Shown one piece after another: positions 36,749-45,211 of a stretch of DNA of 64,000 bases (its first letter is position 1; each line of letters begins with the position of its first letter). Below the pieces are notes generated by a model, which searched no databases, was not told the origin of the DNA, and saw only the letters and a program-made list of their open reading frames with translations. Source of the stretch: G963556115 sp963667375 (GTDB lineage Bacteria; Planctomycetota; SZUA-567); assembly GCA_963667375.1 (NCBI GenBank), contig OY763323.1:434001-498000 (forward strand), read 5' to 3'. A program made the translations under genes and the position numbers.

Positions 36749-36777
36749 TTGACAACAAACCGACCGGAAGGTATTAT
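36749..36777 (+). promoter_or_regulatory. MATE gene promoter with TetR-like pseudo-palindrome
   Basis: TTGACA (36749-36754), 17-base spacer, TATTAT (36772-36777). Inside the spacer, ACCGACCGGAAGGT (36759-36772) is an imperfect palindrome (5 of 7 pairs) that could bind the TetR protein encoded after the MATE gene. Confidence 0.6.
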
Positions 36778-37136
36778 TGATAAACAATGATCCCTTCTGC
36801 TAAGAATATTCACCTTATTATCTTAAGAGAATGTATATCGATATTTCTAAACTTGTATTTTAAATTAAAGGAAAATAATTGCGCGAAATAGATTTTAAAC
36901 ACACAAATACAACAGAACTTTTTATTAGAATATTTATCCCTACACTCTTAGGCATGATTTTTACTATCAGTCTTGTTATTTGTGACGGTATTTATGTTGG
37001 AAGAGGAATTGGAAGCAATGCTTTGGCAGCAGTAAATATTGCAATGCCGATATATATGATTATAATGGTCTAATAAAACTGTACAGTTGAATAAGGTGGA
37101 TATTTCCAATAATATTTATAGCGAAAGGAACTATCT

Positions 37137-37421
37137 ATGAGAAAGAGTTTTACTGCTGATTTTAAAGCAAAAGTCGCTCTGCAAGCGATTAAAGGTGATC
37201 GATCTATCGCAGAGTTATCCGCTAAATTTGAAGTTCATCCGAACCAGATCAGGCAATGGAAGAAATCTATGCTTGAAGGACTGCCTGAGATCTTCTCTGA
37301 TAAACGTAAGAAAAAAGTTGTCAAAGATGAAGATGAAAAAGTAAAGCTATATGAGCAGATTGGTCGTTTGAAAATTGAGAACGACTGGCTTAAAAAAAAA
37401 TCTGACGAATTTCTCGGTTAA
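37137..37421 (+). CDS. IS3-family transposase OrfA (copy 1)
   Basis: 94 residues. An HTH at the N-terminus (FTADFKAKVALQAIKGDRSIAELSAKFEVHPNQIRQWKK) binds the IS ends, followed by a leucine-zipper-like coiled coil (KVKLYEQIGRLKIENDWLKKK). AAAGGA lies before the ATG. It overlaps orfB at an A9 tract. Confidence 0.95.
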   Translation: MRKSFTADFKAKVALQAIKGDRSIAELSAKFEVHPNQIRQWKKSMLEGLPEIFSDKRKKKVVKDEDEKVKLYEQIGRLKIENDWLKKKSDEFLG

Positions 37422-38265
37422 GAAAAAGAGTAGCATGATTGAGCCAAATAAAGCTAAGCTGTCAGTCTCAAGGCAATGTGAGCTGTTAGAGATCTCACGC
37501 TCTGCCTATTATTACAAATCTTATGCTGAGGATGAGCATGATTTTGAAATTAAAAAGATGATTGATGATCTATTCCTCAAACATCCTTTTAAAGGTTCTC
37601 GCACAATTACTGATGATTTGAGAAGAGCTGGCTTTGAAATCGGGAGGCATAAAGTCAGGCGCTTGATGCGGGAGATGGGCTTACAGGCGATATATCCAAA
37701 GAAGCATTTCACCGCTAAAAACATCGAGCATAAAGTATATCCGTATCTGTTGCGTGATATGGATATCGACAAGGTTGATCAGGTCTGGGTGAGTGATATA
37801 ACCTATATTCCACTACGTTATGGTAATGCATACCTGACAGCTGTTATGGATTGGCATAGCCGCTATGTGATTTCGTGGGAGCTTTCTATGGCGATGGACA
37901 GCAGCTTCTGTGTGAATGCATTGAAGAATGCACTTGAGGAGTCGAATCCACTGATTTTTAATACAGATCAGGGTACTCAATATACGAGTAAGAGCTTTAC
38001 CGAAGTGCTGAAAGAAAACAGGATCTGGATAAGCATGTCCGGCAAAGGCAGAGCGTTTGATAATATCATGATTGAACGTCTCTGGCGTACCTTGAAATAT
38101 GAAGAAGTCTACCTGACTGAATATGAAAATTATTTTGCAGCGTATGATGCATTGGAGAAGTATTTTGAATATTACAATAACGAGAGAAGGCACTCCAGCT
38201 TGAGCAAGCGCACGCCGAGAGAGGTGTATTTTAACGAGAGAGGTGCGAGTAACGATGTGGCGTAG
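37375..38265 (+). CDS. IS3-family transposase OrfB (copy 1)
   Basis: An integrase-type catalytic protein with DDE residues: D in VWVSDITYIP, D in FNTDQGTQY, E in NIMIERLWRTLK. An HTH_21 domain comes before it (KHPFKGSRTITDDLRR). The frame overlaps orfA and is +1 relative to it. The first ATG inside is at 37435 (MIEPNKAKLS), which gives 276 residues. It may be made as an OrfAB fusion by slippage at the A9 run, or alone from that ATG. Confidence 0.93.
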   Translation: MRTTGLKKNLTNFSVKKKSSMIEPNKAKLSVSRQCELLEISRSAYYYKSYAEDEHDFEIKKMIDDLFLKHPFKGSRTITDDLRRAGFEIGRHKVRRLMREMGLQAIYPKKHFTAKNIEHKVYPYLLRDMDIDKVDQVWVSDITYIPLRYGNAYLTAVMDWHSRYVISWELSMAMDSSFCVNALKNALEESNPLIFNTDQGTQYTSKSFTEVLKENRIWISMSGKGRAFDNIMIERLWRTLKYEEVYLTEYENYFAAYDALEKYFEYYNNERRHSSLSKRTPREVYFNERGASNDVA

Positions 38266-39201
38266 AAGTTTGAACTCTTGCAGTAATTCCGCTTCGGGCT
38301 ACGCCCTGCGCTCCATTACTGCAAGAGTAAGTTCCACCTTAAACAACCTATTATTTTGTCTTGACAGATTAGACCACTTTAGATTGTTACGGGTATAGGT
38401 CTAATGTTTGGTATTGGTTCTTCAGTCATTGCGGCGATTTACTTATCCAGAAATCGTATAAAAGATGCAAATCTGTGTTTTACTCATTCACTGATAGTCT
38501 CTATACTTTTTGTATTATTATTGTCGGTTATAATAATTCTTTTGAGAAAAGATATTATTGAGATCCTGGGAGGCTCCACAAAAATACTTCCTTTGGTATG
38601 TGAATATGTGCAAATTTTTATTCCATTTATTTTTCTTCAAATAATTTTAATTATAGGACAATTAATAATACGTCTTGATGGTTCACCCAACTTTGCAATG
38701 CTGTGTAACGCAATACCTGCAATAGTTAATATCATATTAGACTTTATTTTCATATACACCTTTGAATGGGGGCTATCTGGAGCCGCCTGGGCATCAGTAA
38801 TTGGTATGATAACAGGAACCATATTATTTCTAGTCTATATGTTAAAATTCAGGCAAATTCTGCGTTTTCAGTTTGGAGGGTTTTCTCCAAGAAATTTACG
38901 CACGATATCAAAAAACATAGTAAACACAATTAGTATTGGTTTTTCCGCATTATTAAGTGAACTCGCTGTGTCAAGTATGTTCCTTATCGGAAATAATATC
39001 TTTATAAGAACACTTGGAGAAGATGGAGTCGCTGCTTTTAGTGTGGTTTGTTATTTATTTCCACTTGTATATATGGGAACCATAGTAAAGTGGTCTAATC
39101 TGTCAAGACAAAATAATAGGTTGTTTAAGGTGGAACTTACTCTTGCAGTAATGGAGCGCAGGGCGTAGCCCGAAGCGGAATTACTGCAAGAGTTCAAACT
39201 T

Positions 39202-40092
39202 CTACGCCACATCGTTACTCGCACCTCTCTCGTTAAAATACACCTCTCTCGGCGTGCGCTTGCTCAAGCTGGAGTGCCTTCTCTCGTTATTGTAATATTC
39301 AAAATACTTCTCCAATGCATCATACGCTGCAAAATAATTTTCATATTCAGTCAGGTAGACTTCTTCATATTTCAAGGTACGCCAGAGACGTTCAATCATG
39401 ATATTATCAAACGCTCTGCCTTTGCCGGACATGCTTATCCAGATCCTGTTTTCTTTCAGCACTTCGGTAAAGCTCTTACTCGTATATTGAGTACCCTGAT
39501 CTGTATTAAAAATCAGTGGATTCGACTCCTCAAGTGCATTCTTCAATGCATTCACACAGAAGCTGCTGTCCATCGCCATAGAAAGCTCCCACGAAATCAC
39601 ATAGCGGCTATGCCAATCCATAACAGCTGTCAGGTATGCATTACCATAACGTAGTGGAATATAGGTTATATCACTCACCCAGACCTGATCAACCTTGTCG
39701 ATATCCATATCACGCAACAGATACGGATATACTTTATGCTCGATGTTTTTAGCGGTGAAATGCTTCTTTGGATATATCGCCTGTAAGCCCATCTCCCGCA
39801 TCAAGCGCCTGACTTTATGCCTCCCGATTTCAAAGCCAGCTCTTCTCAAATCATCAGTAATTGTGCGAGAACCTTTAAAAGGATGTTTGAGGAATAGATC
39901 ATCAATCATCTTTTTAATTTCAAAATCATGCTCATCCTCAGCATAAGATTTGTAATAATAGGCAGAGCGTGAGATCTCTAACAGCTCACATTGCCTTGAG
40001 ACTGACAGCTTAGCTTTATTTGGCTCAATCATGCTACGCTTTTTCTTAACCGAGAAATTCGTCAGATTTTTTTTTAAGCCAGTCGTTCTCAA
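39202..40092 (-). CDS. IS3-family transposase OrfB (copy 2)
   Basis: Same DDE transposase as copy 1 except one Ser-to-Arg change in the overlap region (KKKRSMIE). The catalytic motifs VWVSDITY, NTDQGTQY and IERLWRTL are intact. Confidence 0.93.
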   Translation of the reverse strand: MRTTGLKKNLTNFSVKKKRSMIEPNKAKLSVSRQCELLEISRSAYYYKSYAEDEHDFEIKKMIDDLFLKHPFKGSRTITDDLRRAGFEIGRHKVRRLMREMGLQAIYPKKHFTAKNIEHKVYPYLLRDMDIDKVDQVWVSDITYIPLRYGNAYLTAVMDWHSRYVISWELSMAMDSSFCVNALKNALEESNPLIFNTDQGTQYTSKSFTEVLKENRIWISMSGKGRAFDNIMIERLWRTLKYEEVYLTEYENYFAAYDALEKYFEYYNNERRHSSLSKRTPREVYFNERGASNDVA

Positions 40093-40330
40093 TTTTCAAA
40101 CGACCAATCTGCTCATATAGCTTTACTTTTTCATCTTCATCTTTGACAACTTTTTTCTTACGTTTATCAGAGAAGATCTCAGGCAGTCCTTCAAGCATAG
40201 ATTTCTTCCATTGCCTGATCTGGTTCGGATGAACTTCAAATTTAGCGGATAACTCTGCGATAGATCGATCACCTTTAATCGCTTGCAGAGCGACTTTTGC
40301 TTTAAAATCAGCAGTAAAACTCTTTCTCAT
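40046..40330 (-). CDS. IS3-family transposase OrfA (copy 2)
   Basis: Same 94-residue HTH/coiled-coil protein as copy 1, with the same A9 run in the overlap with orfB. Confidence 0.95.
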   Translation of the reverse strand: MRKSFTADFKAKVALQAIKGDRSIAELSAKFEVHPNQIRQWKKSMLEGLPEIFSDKRKKKVVKDEDEKVKLYEQIGRLKIENDWLKKKSDEFLG

Positions 40331-40927
40331 AGATAGTTCCTTTCGCTATAAATATTATTGGAAATATCCACCTTATTCAACTGTACAGTTTTATTAGACC
40401 ATTATATAGCAATTACTCAATCTGCGCAGCCTATTATAAGTTTTAATTTCGGTAGTGGAGAATGGATGCGAGTTAATAAAACTTTAGGCATATCGTTATT
40501 TGTAGCCATCACTATAAGTATTTTAATTGTCCTTTTGTTCATTCTTTTCAACAATCAAATAGTTTCTTTTTTTCTTGTAGAGAACACCCATGCATATAAA
40601 ATTGCAATACATGGGATACCATATTTTGCTTCAGGATTTATCTTTTTTGCACTTAATATGATAATGATAGGATATTACCAGAGTATAGAATACACTAAAT
40701 CAGCTATAGTTTTTACAATTATAAGAGGTTTTATATTAATGCTAGCATGTTTTATACTATTACCTGTTTACTTCCACATAAAAGGAATTTGGATAGCTGT
40801 TCCGTCAGCAGAGTTAATCACATTTTTAATAATTTCGTTATTTTATGCCACTACTCGAAAAAACCCAAGAAATGCGCTTTAAAGAAAACAACAAACAACT
40901 AATCATACTTAATTATGGAGGTATTAT

Positions 40928-41530
40928 ATGTCTAATGCTCATAAGCGAGAAAAAAGACCTAAAGAAGTCTACAATAAATTAATAGAATGTGCGATAAGCA
41001 TAATTTCTGAACAAGGTCCAAGTGCAGTCACCGTCCAAGCCGTTGCTAATGCCGCTGGTGTTACCAAGGGAGGACTATTACATCACTTTAGCGACAAAAA
41101 CAAGCTTAATAAAGAGGTATCAAAATATCTATTAGATAAATTAGATATGGAAATTAACAAGGAAATGGCATTGGATTCTGTGCCATATGGTAAATTTACA
41201 AGATCCTATATTAAAGCGATTTCACTTGATCTAAAATCTTCACTTAATCAGCATTGGAGAGCTTTAGCAATTTATTCGATTACGAACCCGGAGTCAAAAT
41301 TATTATGGAAAGAATGGATAAATGAAAAGCAAATTCAACACAAAGATACTGATTCAAGTCAACTGCTTCAAATTCTAAGATATGCTGCCGACGGGATATG
41401 GTTTGAAGTAGTGATGGGAACAGATTGCTCAAAAAGCACCCATAATTCATTATTATCAAGTCTTATTAATATGACCTATCCAGATAGCAACTTACAACTA
41501 AATGACCTAAAAAAGATTAAGAAAAAGTGA
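40928..41530 (+). CDS. TetR-family transcription regulator
   Basis: 200 residues. The N-terminal HTH is clear (IIEQGPSAVTVQAVANAAGVTKGGLLHHFSDKNKLNKEV in outline: VTVQAVANAAGVTKGGLLHH then FSDK). The C-terminal ligand-binding domain is helical (~70-190). GGAGG lies 8 bases before the ATG, and the gene begins 46 bases after the MATE stop. It almost certainly regulated the MATE exporter; the pseudo-palindrome in the MATE promoter spacer is the likely operator. With the MATE gene broken, it may now control nothing or only itself. Confidence 0.92.
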   Translation: MSNAHKREKRPKEVYNKLIECAISIISEQGPSAVTVQAVANAAGVTKGGLLHHFSDKNKLNKEVSKYLLDKLDMEINKEMALDSVPYGKFTRSYIKAISLDLKSSLNQHWRALAIYSITNPESKLLWKEWINEKQIQHKDTDSSQLLQILRYAADGIWFEVVMGTDCSKSTHNSLLSSLINMTYPDSNLQLNDLKKIKKK

Positions 41531-41666
41531 CTTAAATTTACTCCTTGATAATCAAAATAATGTAGTATAACAAATTCTATATAAAAGGAGCTCGGTCAAA
41601 GATAACTAACGCACTCATTATAAATTAATTATTTTAGTAAATTGACAACCAACTATTGCCCTTGAA

Positions 41667-42136
41667 ACCAGAATACCATACTCAGGCCAAACGAGATATG
41701 TACACTCAAACGCAGAGTCCTCAATCTCGGAAACATGTCTATAACCGTAAGAGATATAAATTCCAATAACAGCAAGACCGATACCCTTCCGCTACGCCCT
41801 GAGCTGACAGCAGCCCTGCAAGCATACTTCACCGATCACCCTGCCCTGCCAAGCGCACAGGCATTTATAAATATGCAGCCGAAGACCGGCGCACCCATGC
41901 TGAAACGCGACCTAGAACCAGCAGGAATCGAGTATGAAAATGAGTACGGGAAAGCCAACTTTCACGCTTTACGTCATACCTTTTGCTCACTACTAGCCCG
42001 TAGTGGTGTCCAACCACAGACCGCTCAACGCCTGATGCGACCCAGTGACATCAACCTTACTATGAAGCATTACACCCATATCCTATTAGACGACAAAAGG
42101 ATAGCGGTTTCATCGCTACCGGAGATTAATATTTAA
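41667..42136 (+). pseudogene. C-terminal fragment of a tyrosine recombinase (integrase)
   Basis: Readable from about 41667 (after an in-frame TGA) to 42136. The fragment RPNEICTLKRRVLNLGN matches the catalytic-Arg region in degenerate form. KTDTLPLRPELTAAL, FHALRHTFCSLLARSGV (HxxR) and the Tyr in HYTHILLDD are the usual C-terminal motifs. The N-terminal SAM-like domain and the first part of the catalytic domain are missing. An ATG at 41735 gives a 133-residue open frame that cannot be a complete enzyme. It lies next to the tRNA remnant and is a leftover of an integration event. Confidence 0.85.
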
Positions 42137-42426
42137 GAAGAAGTTGCAGAAGCGACCGGAACTGAGAACGCTGCAAATTTAGGCAGAATTCAGCCACCTG
42201 CACTCTGCCCAAACCGAAACACAATGATGAAATTTACATGGAATGCACAGCACGACACTTGAGAGAATCAAAAGCAAGTATAGATACACGCAGTCAAATT
42301 CTGCCTATTTTCTGCCTAATTGCACGGATTCCACTGATACCCCACAGACAAGTTTTAGACAGAGCAGCGCAGAAGAGACAAGTCAGAAAACACTGGCAAA
42401 CACAACACCAAATGCAGAAAATCCCA
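42137..42426. other. Region between integrase fragment and tRNA remnant
   Basis: About 290 bases, no supported gene; the open frames here lack ribosome sites. CTCTGCC-type words recur on both sides of the tRNA remnant. Confidence 0.4.
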
Positions 42427-42467
42427 TAAAAAACAAGGGTCAACGGCTCATTAAATACCATTGACCC
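42427..42467 (-). terminator. Native terminator of the disrupted tRNA gene
   Basis: A 10-bp stem (GGGTCAACGG with CCATTGACCC, one G-U pair) followed on the minus strand by TTGTTTTTT, 13 bases past the CCA end of the tRNA remnant. Confidence 0.8.
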
Positions 42468-42480
42468 AAGTGATACAAAT

Positions 42481-42507
42481 TGGTGGGCAAGACGGGACTT
42501 GAACCCA
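42481..42507 (-). other. 3' fragment of a tRNA gene (attachment site)
   Basis: On the minus strand this reads GGGTTCAAGTCCCGT then CTTGCCC, A, CCA: T loop, 3' T stem, acceptor 3' strand, discriminator and CCA. The 5' side of the T stem already fails to pair fully and no anticodon or D arm follows, so only the 3' end is present. Such fragments arise when an element integrates into the 3' end of a tRNA gene. The native terminator lies to its left, so the integrated element extends to the right. Confidence 0.82.
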
Positions 42508-42801
42508 GAAAACAAAACTCACAACTCATACAAAGACAACAAGTTACAGAATCACAAAAACAACACTCTGCCTACAGTCTGCCCAAAACAACAAGCACGA
42601 TTTTCCGAAGAAAATCCACAAATAAATGTGCTATTTGATACCGTTCAAAACAAGCGCGATCTATCTCTAGCCCAAGCAATCATAGCAATCGACCAACTTC
42701 CAATCGACAACAGCACAAAAATAGAGCTTATCAAAAAACTCGCAACCAAGCTAACCGAGCCCTCAAACCCAGAATCACCGGAGGACTCACCCAATGCTTA
42801 A
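42499..42801 (+). CDS. Possible small helical protein, start uncertain
   Basis: An open frame of 100 codons whose first codon (TTG) lies inside the tRNA remnant, so the true start must be further in. The part LSLAQAIIAIDQLPIDNSTKIELIKKLATKL reads like a real helical domain. No clear ribosome site. It precedes the candidate oriT and mobC. Confidence 0.35.
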   Translation: MNPENKTHNSYKDNKLQNHKNNTLPTVCPKQQARFSEENPQINVLFDTVQNKRDLSLAQAIIAIDQLPIDNSTKIELIKKLATKLTEPSNPESPEDSPNA

Positions 42802-42932
42802 CCTTTTCTGTTTTATAAAATCCAGAGCCAGAACCAAAGACCACACCGCACAATCAACGCCCCTGCTAGCCGACTCTAAATTCGACCGCGCTGCTACAAG
42901 ATGCATGTGCCTTGATTGTGCAAGCCAGCATA

Positions 42933-42992
42933 CCCAAGGTGGGCACAAATTTCATTTGCTACACCTTGGGAGCTGGTCAGGGGATCGCCCCT
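42933..42992. other. Candidate oriT with nested hairpins
   Basis: CCCAAGGTG (42933-42941) pairs exactly with CACCTTGGG (42962-42970), with an inner CAAAT/ATTTG. A second hairpin AGGGG-atcg-CCCCT follows at 42979-42992, and CTCTGGTCG lies a little further on. Position upstream of mobC and the relaxase, and the hairpin-then-CTGG layout, are as in ColE1-type origins of transfer. No nick site is proven. Confidence 0.5.
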
Positions 42993-43095
42993 TGAATCCC
43001 CCTACTCTGGTCGTTCCACTACCCGCTACACAACCAGCAATCAACTCCGCAATGCTCCATTGATTGATAAATCAAAACAGAAAGAGAATACACCA

Positions 43096-43434
43096 ATGAA
43101 ACGAAATAACTTCATCAAAGTCCGAGTCACCGACTCCGAACTAGCACAGATCAAAGAAAAGGCATCAGAGGTAAAACTAACCGTCTCCGACCTGCTCCGC
43201 AAGTCCACCCTCGACTTCACCCTCCGCAAGACGGCAGTCAACAGGGAAAAGATCAGACACCTAGCCCGTATCGGTTCAAACATCAACCAGATAGCCCGCT
43301 GGGTCAACAAATACAAACTCCGCGCCCAAGCCATAGAGGTAATCCTCTGGCTCAACCGCCTACAAAATGAGGTACACCATTTTGCGGAGGGTACAAACAG
43401 TAATCCAGAAGAGAGAGAAACCAATGATAATTAA
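43096..43434 (+). CDS. mobC: MobC-like relaxosome accessory protein
   Basis: 112 residues from the ATG at 43096; the open frame begins earlier but runs through the oriT candidate. The N-terminal half is ribbon-helix-helix-like (NNFIKVRVTDSELAQIKEKASEVKLTVSDLLRKSTL). The MobC signature HLARIGSNINQIARWVNKY lies near residue 60. In ColE1-type plasmids the MobC protein binds oriT and helps the relaxase to nick. Its end overlaps the relaxase start by 11 bases. Confidence 0.88.
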   Translation: MKRNNFIKVRVTDSELAQIKEKASEVKLTVSDLLRKSTLDFTLRKTAVNREKIRHLARIGSNINQIARWVNKYKLRAQAIEVILWLNRLQNEVHHFAEGTNSNPEERETNDN

Positions 43435-45028
43435 ACCATTCGCCCACGGCAAAAGCCGAGGTTGCAGCCCAATAGACTACCTGCTCCGAGAAGACTACCC
43501 CGGCAGAGACAAGAATCCCCCAGAAGTAGTCAGAGGCGATCCCGAACTCACCAGAGAACTAATAGATAATAATGACCGCAAGTGGAAGTTCACCTCCGGC
43601 GTTTGTTCATGGAGTCCAGACGACAACGTCGATACAGACCAAGAAGACGAAGTAATGAACAATTTTGAAAACCTCGCTTTCGCAGGCTTAGAACACGACC
43701 AGTACAACATCCTCTGGGTACGCCACAGCCACGCCAACCACCACGAACTACACTTCGTAATCCCAAGACTAGAATTGTCTACAGGCAAAGCCTTCAACTC
43801 CTTCCCTCCGGGCTGGGAAAAAGACTTCTGCCACCTGAGAGATTACGAAAACATAAAACACAACTGGACACGCCCCGACGATCCAGACCGCGCCAGAATG
43901 TTCACTCCAAGCAACGCCGACATCATAGAAGCAAGACTAACCCGCTGGGGACAAAACCCCGCAAAACAAGAAAAAGAGCAAGCCAGAAATGTAATCAACG
44001 AATACCTGAAAGATCAAATAAAAAACGGCCTTATAAAAGACCGCTCAGACATCATAACCTCACTACGAGAAATCGGCCTAGACATAAACCGCGAGTCCAA
44101 GACCTATATAACCGTAAAAGACCCAGAATCAAACCAAAAGATACGCCTAAAAGGAGGAATCTACAATGCAGACTGGAACACAACAAAACTTAGCAGAGAA
44201 ACTAAAACAGAAGGTCAAGGAAGAACGACTGAAGACCGAAGAGATATTCAAAGACAACTTACAGACATTGAGCAAGAACTTACAAGAGTCATCAACAAAA
44301 GAGCTAAATACAATCGAAAGCGTTATCCAACACCAAGCCGAACAAGCAACCTCGAACTTAAACCACCACTACAAAGTCCTGAGCATAGCCCACGGCAAAC
44401 ACTGGATACGCTCGACCCTGACAGGAGCAGCAATGCTACTGGGACTGATCATAGCCTCATGGGGACTACTCCAAACCCTAACCTACTGGATAAACATAAA
44501 GATAAACAAACTGGACGCGATACAGACAGAAATAGAGGAACAAGAACAAACTCTATACCACCTGAAGAAAGACACCTTCGGAATCTACCTCAAGATAAGC
44601 GAGAAAGGCAAATTCATAGTCCTACCGAAGAACACCAAAATCGAAACCAACTGGACATCCGGCAACAGAAACTCAATCCGCATAGTAGAAATACAATAAC
44701 ACAAAACAACAACCAAAATACCCCAGAAATCATCTCACCCAACCCAACCACAGGAGCCCCAACCAATGAGTCCAACCGAACTAGAAACAATTGTACTGAA
44801 CCAACTCAACTCACTAGAGAAAGAATATCAAAACAGAATGAAAACCCAAGATCAAAAAATCACACAATTGCATCAAGAATTCTCAAAGCTCTCCAATCAA
44901 TTGAAAAAATTGACCAACTTACAAAACAAATTAGAGAACGTTATAACAAAATTAAATACAATTTCCCAAAAGAAGGGTATACCTTAACCCCCAAGCCCCA
45001 CATTAAATCTCAAGAATTCGAACGATAA
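43424..45028 (+). CDS. mobA: ColE1-type relaxase (MobA/MbeA-like)
   Basis: 534 residues. The N-terminal half is a relaxase domain (GRDKNPPEVVRGDPE) with the His-rich metal site RHSHANHHELHFVIPR near 100-115, typical of the MOBP/HEN branch. It nicks oriT and pilots the strand during mobilization. From about residue 245 the protein is polar, Asn/Thr/Arg-rich and probably disordered, because this DNA also encodes two proteins in another frame. The ATG at 43424 follows AGAGAG. No type IV secretion genes are in the window, so transfer would need a helper. Confidence 0.9.
   Translation: MIIKPFAHGKSRGCSPIDYLLREDYPGRDKNPPEVVRGDPELTRELIDNNDRKWKFTSGVCSWSPDDNVDTDQEDEVMNNFENLAFAGLEHDQYNILWVRHSHANHHELHFVIPRLELSTGKAFNSFPPGWEKDFCHLRDYENIKHNWTRPDDPDRARMFTPSNADIIEARLTRWGQNPAKQEKEQARNVINEYLKDQIKNGLIKDRSDIITSLREIGLDINRESKTYITVKDPESNQKIRLKGGIYNADWNTTKLSRETKTEGQGRTTEDRRDIQRQLTDIEQELTRVINKRAKYNRKRYPTPSRTSNLELKPPLQSPEHSPRQTLDTLDPDRSSNATGTDHSLMGTTPNPNLLDKHKDKQTGRDTDRNRGTRTNSIPPEERHLRNLPQDKRERQIHSPTEEHQNRNQLDIRQQKLNPHSRNTITQNNNQNTPEIISPNPTTGAPTNESNRTRNNCTEPTQLTRERISKQNENPRSKNHTIASRILKALQSIEKIDQLTKQIRERYNKIKYNFPKEGYTLTPKPHIKSQEFER
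44166..44699 (+). CDS. mobB: MbeB/MobB-like membrane protein nested inside the relaxase gene
   Basis: 177 residues in a frame different from the relaxase and wholly inside it. AAGGAGG is well placed before the ATG. A long N-terminal coiled coil (5-75) is followed by one membrane segment (STLTGAAMLLGLIIASWGLLQTL). The C-terminal end (LYHLKKDTFGIYLK, KFIVLPKNTKIETNWTSGNRNSIRI) matches the conserved MobB/MbeB ending (TWGV...RFLVLP...WTVGxxxAV). It stabilises the relaxosome at the membrane in ColE1-like systems, where mbeB is nested the same way. Confidence 0.88.
   Translation: MQTGTQQNLAEKLKQKVKEERLKTEEIFKDNLQTLSKNLQESSTKELNTIESVIQHQAEQATSNLNHHYKVLSIAHGKHWIRSTLTGAAMLLGLIIASWGLLQTLTYWINIKINKLDAIQTEIEEQEQTLYHLKKDTFGIYLKISEKGKFIVLPKNTKIETNWTSGNRNSIRIVEIQ
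44766..44987 (+). CDS. MbeD-like coiled-coil protein nested inside the relaxase gene
   Basis: 73 residues, same frame as mobB and also within the relaxase gene. AGGAG lies before the ATG. Almost the whole protein is one coiled coil (LNSLEKEYQNRMKTQDQKI, LKKLTNLQNKLENVITKL). Size, position after mobB and nesting match mbeD of ColE1, a mobilization or entry-exclusion protein. Assignment rests on position and composition more than on residues. Confidence 0.7.
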   Translation: MSPTELETIVLNQLNSLEKEYQNRMKTQDQKITQLHQEFSKLSNQLKKLTNLQNKLENVITKLNTISQKKGIP

Positions 45029-45136
45029 CATAGAATTTAGAGCAATAACATTAAATGGCATTTTACTTAGACAACACTAAATAAACATATCTTGAAAACA
45101 AAATATTAATAAATAACTCAGTATTTTTTTTAAAAC

Positions 45137-45165
45137 TTGACACACCAATAACTCTTTGATATAAA
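45137..45165 (+). promoter_or_regulatory. Promoter of the RiPP precursor gene
   Basis: TTGACA (45137-45142), 17-base spacer, TATAAA (45160-45165). Transcription should start near 45172, 40 bases before the precursor ATG. Confidence 0.75.
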
Positions 45166-45211
45166 TTATACACCATTTAATAATTTACTTTATGACACAA
45201 GGAGATTAAAA

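Larger units (their letters stand above)
37061..38381 (+). mobile_element. IS3-family insertion sequence, copy 1 (1321 bp)
   Basis: Terminal inverted repeats are TATAATGGTCTAAT and TAAAGTGGTCTAAT (12 of 14 match). It is flanked by a 3-bp direct repeat GAT (37058-37060 and 38382-38384). It carries orfA and orfB. Near the right end an inverted repeat CTCTTGCAGTAAT/ATTACTGCAAGAG may block read-through transcription. The other two copies in the window have the same length. Confidence 0.95.
39086..40406 (-). mobile_element. IS3-family insertion sequence, copy 2 (1321 bp)
   Basis: Same ends as copy 1, opposite orientation, flanked by a 3-bp direct repeat TAG (39083-39085 and 40407-40409). I noticed one coding difference from copies 1 and 3: CGT instead of AGT three codons before the orfB ATG. 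Confidence 0.95.
36879..40882 (+). pseudogene. MATE-family multidrug exporter gene, split by two IS3 copies
   Basis: Three pieces, 36879-37060, 38385-39085 and 40410-40882, join in frame when both insertion sequences and one copy of each 3-bp target duplication are removed. The joined frame is 1356 bases, 451 residues, the normal MATE length, with no other stop. It starts at a TTG after GGA. Readable MATE features include DGIYVGRGIGSNALAAVNIAMP, GLMFGIGSSVIAAIYLSR across the first junction and AITQSAQPIISFNFG across the second. It would be a sodium- or proton-driven drug exporter in the inner membrane. As it stands no full protein can be made. The intact frame suggests very recent insertions. 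Confidence 0.92.

Noticed and set aside
38276..38327. Integron attC site
   Set aside because: The inverted repeat is inside every IS copy, so it belongs to the IS; no integron integrase is seen.
42794..43063. 89-codon plus-strand frame overlapping the oriT candidate
   Set aside because: It runs through the hairpins and lacks features; the region is better explained as oriT.
44390..44460. Frameshift in the relaxase gene
   Set aside because: The relaxase frame stays open to 45028; the strong second frame is a nested mob gene, as in ColE1.
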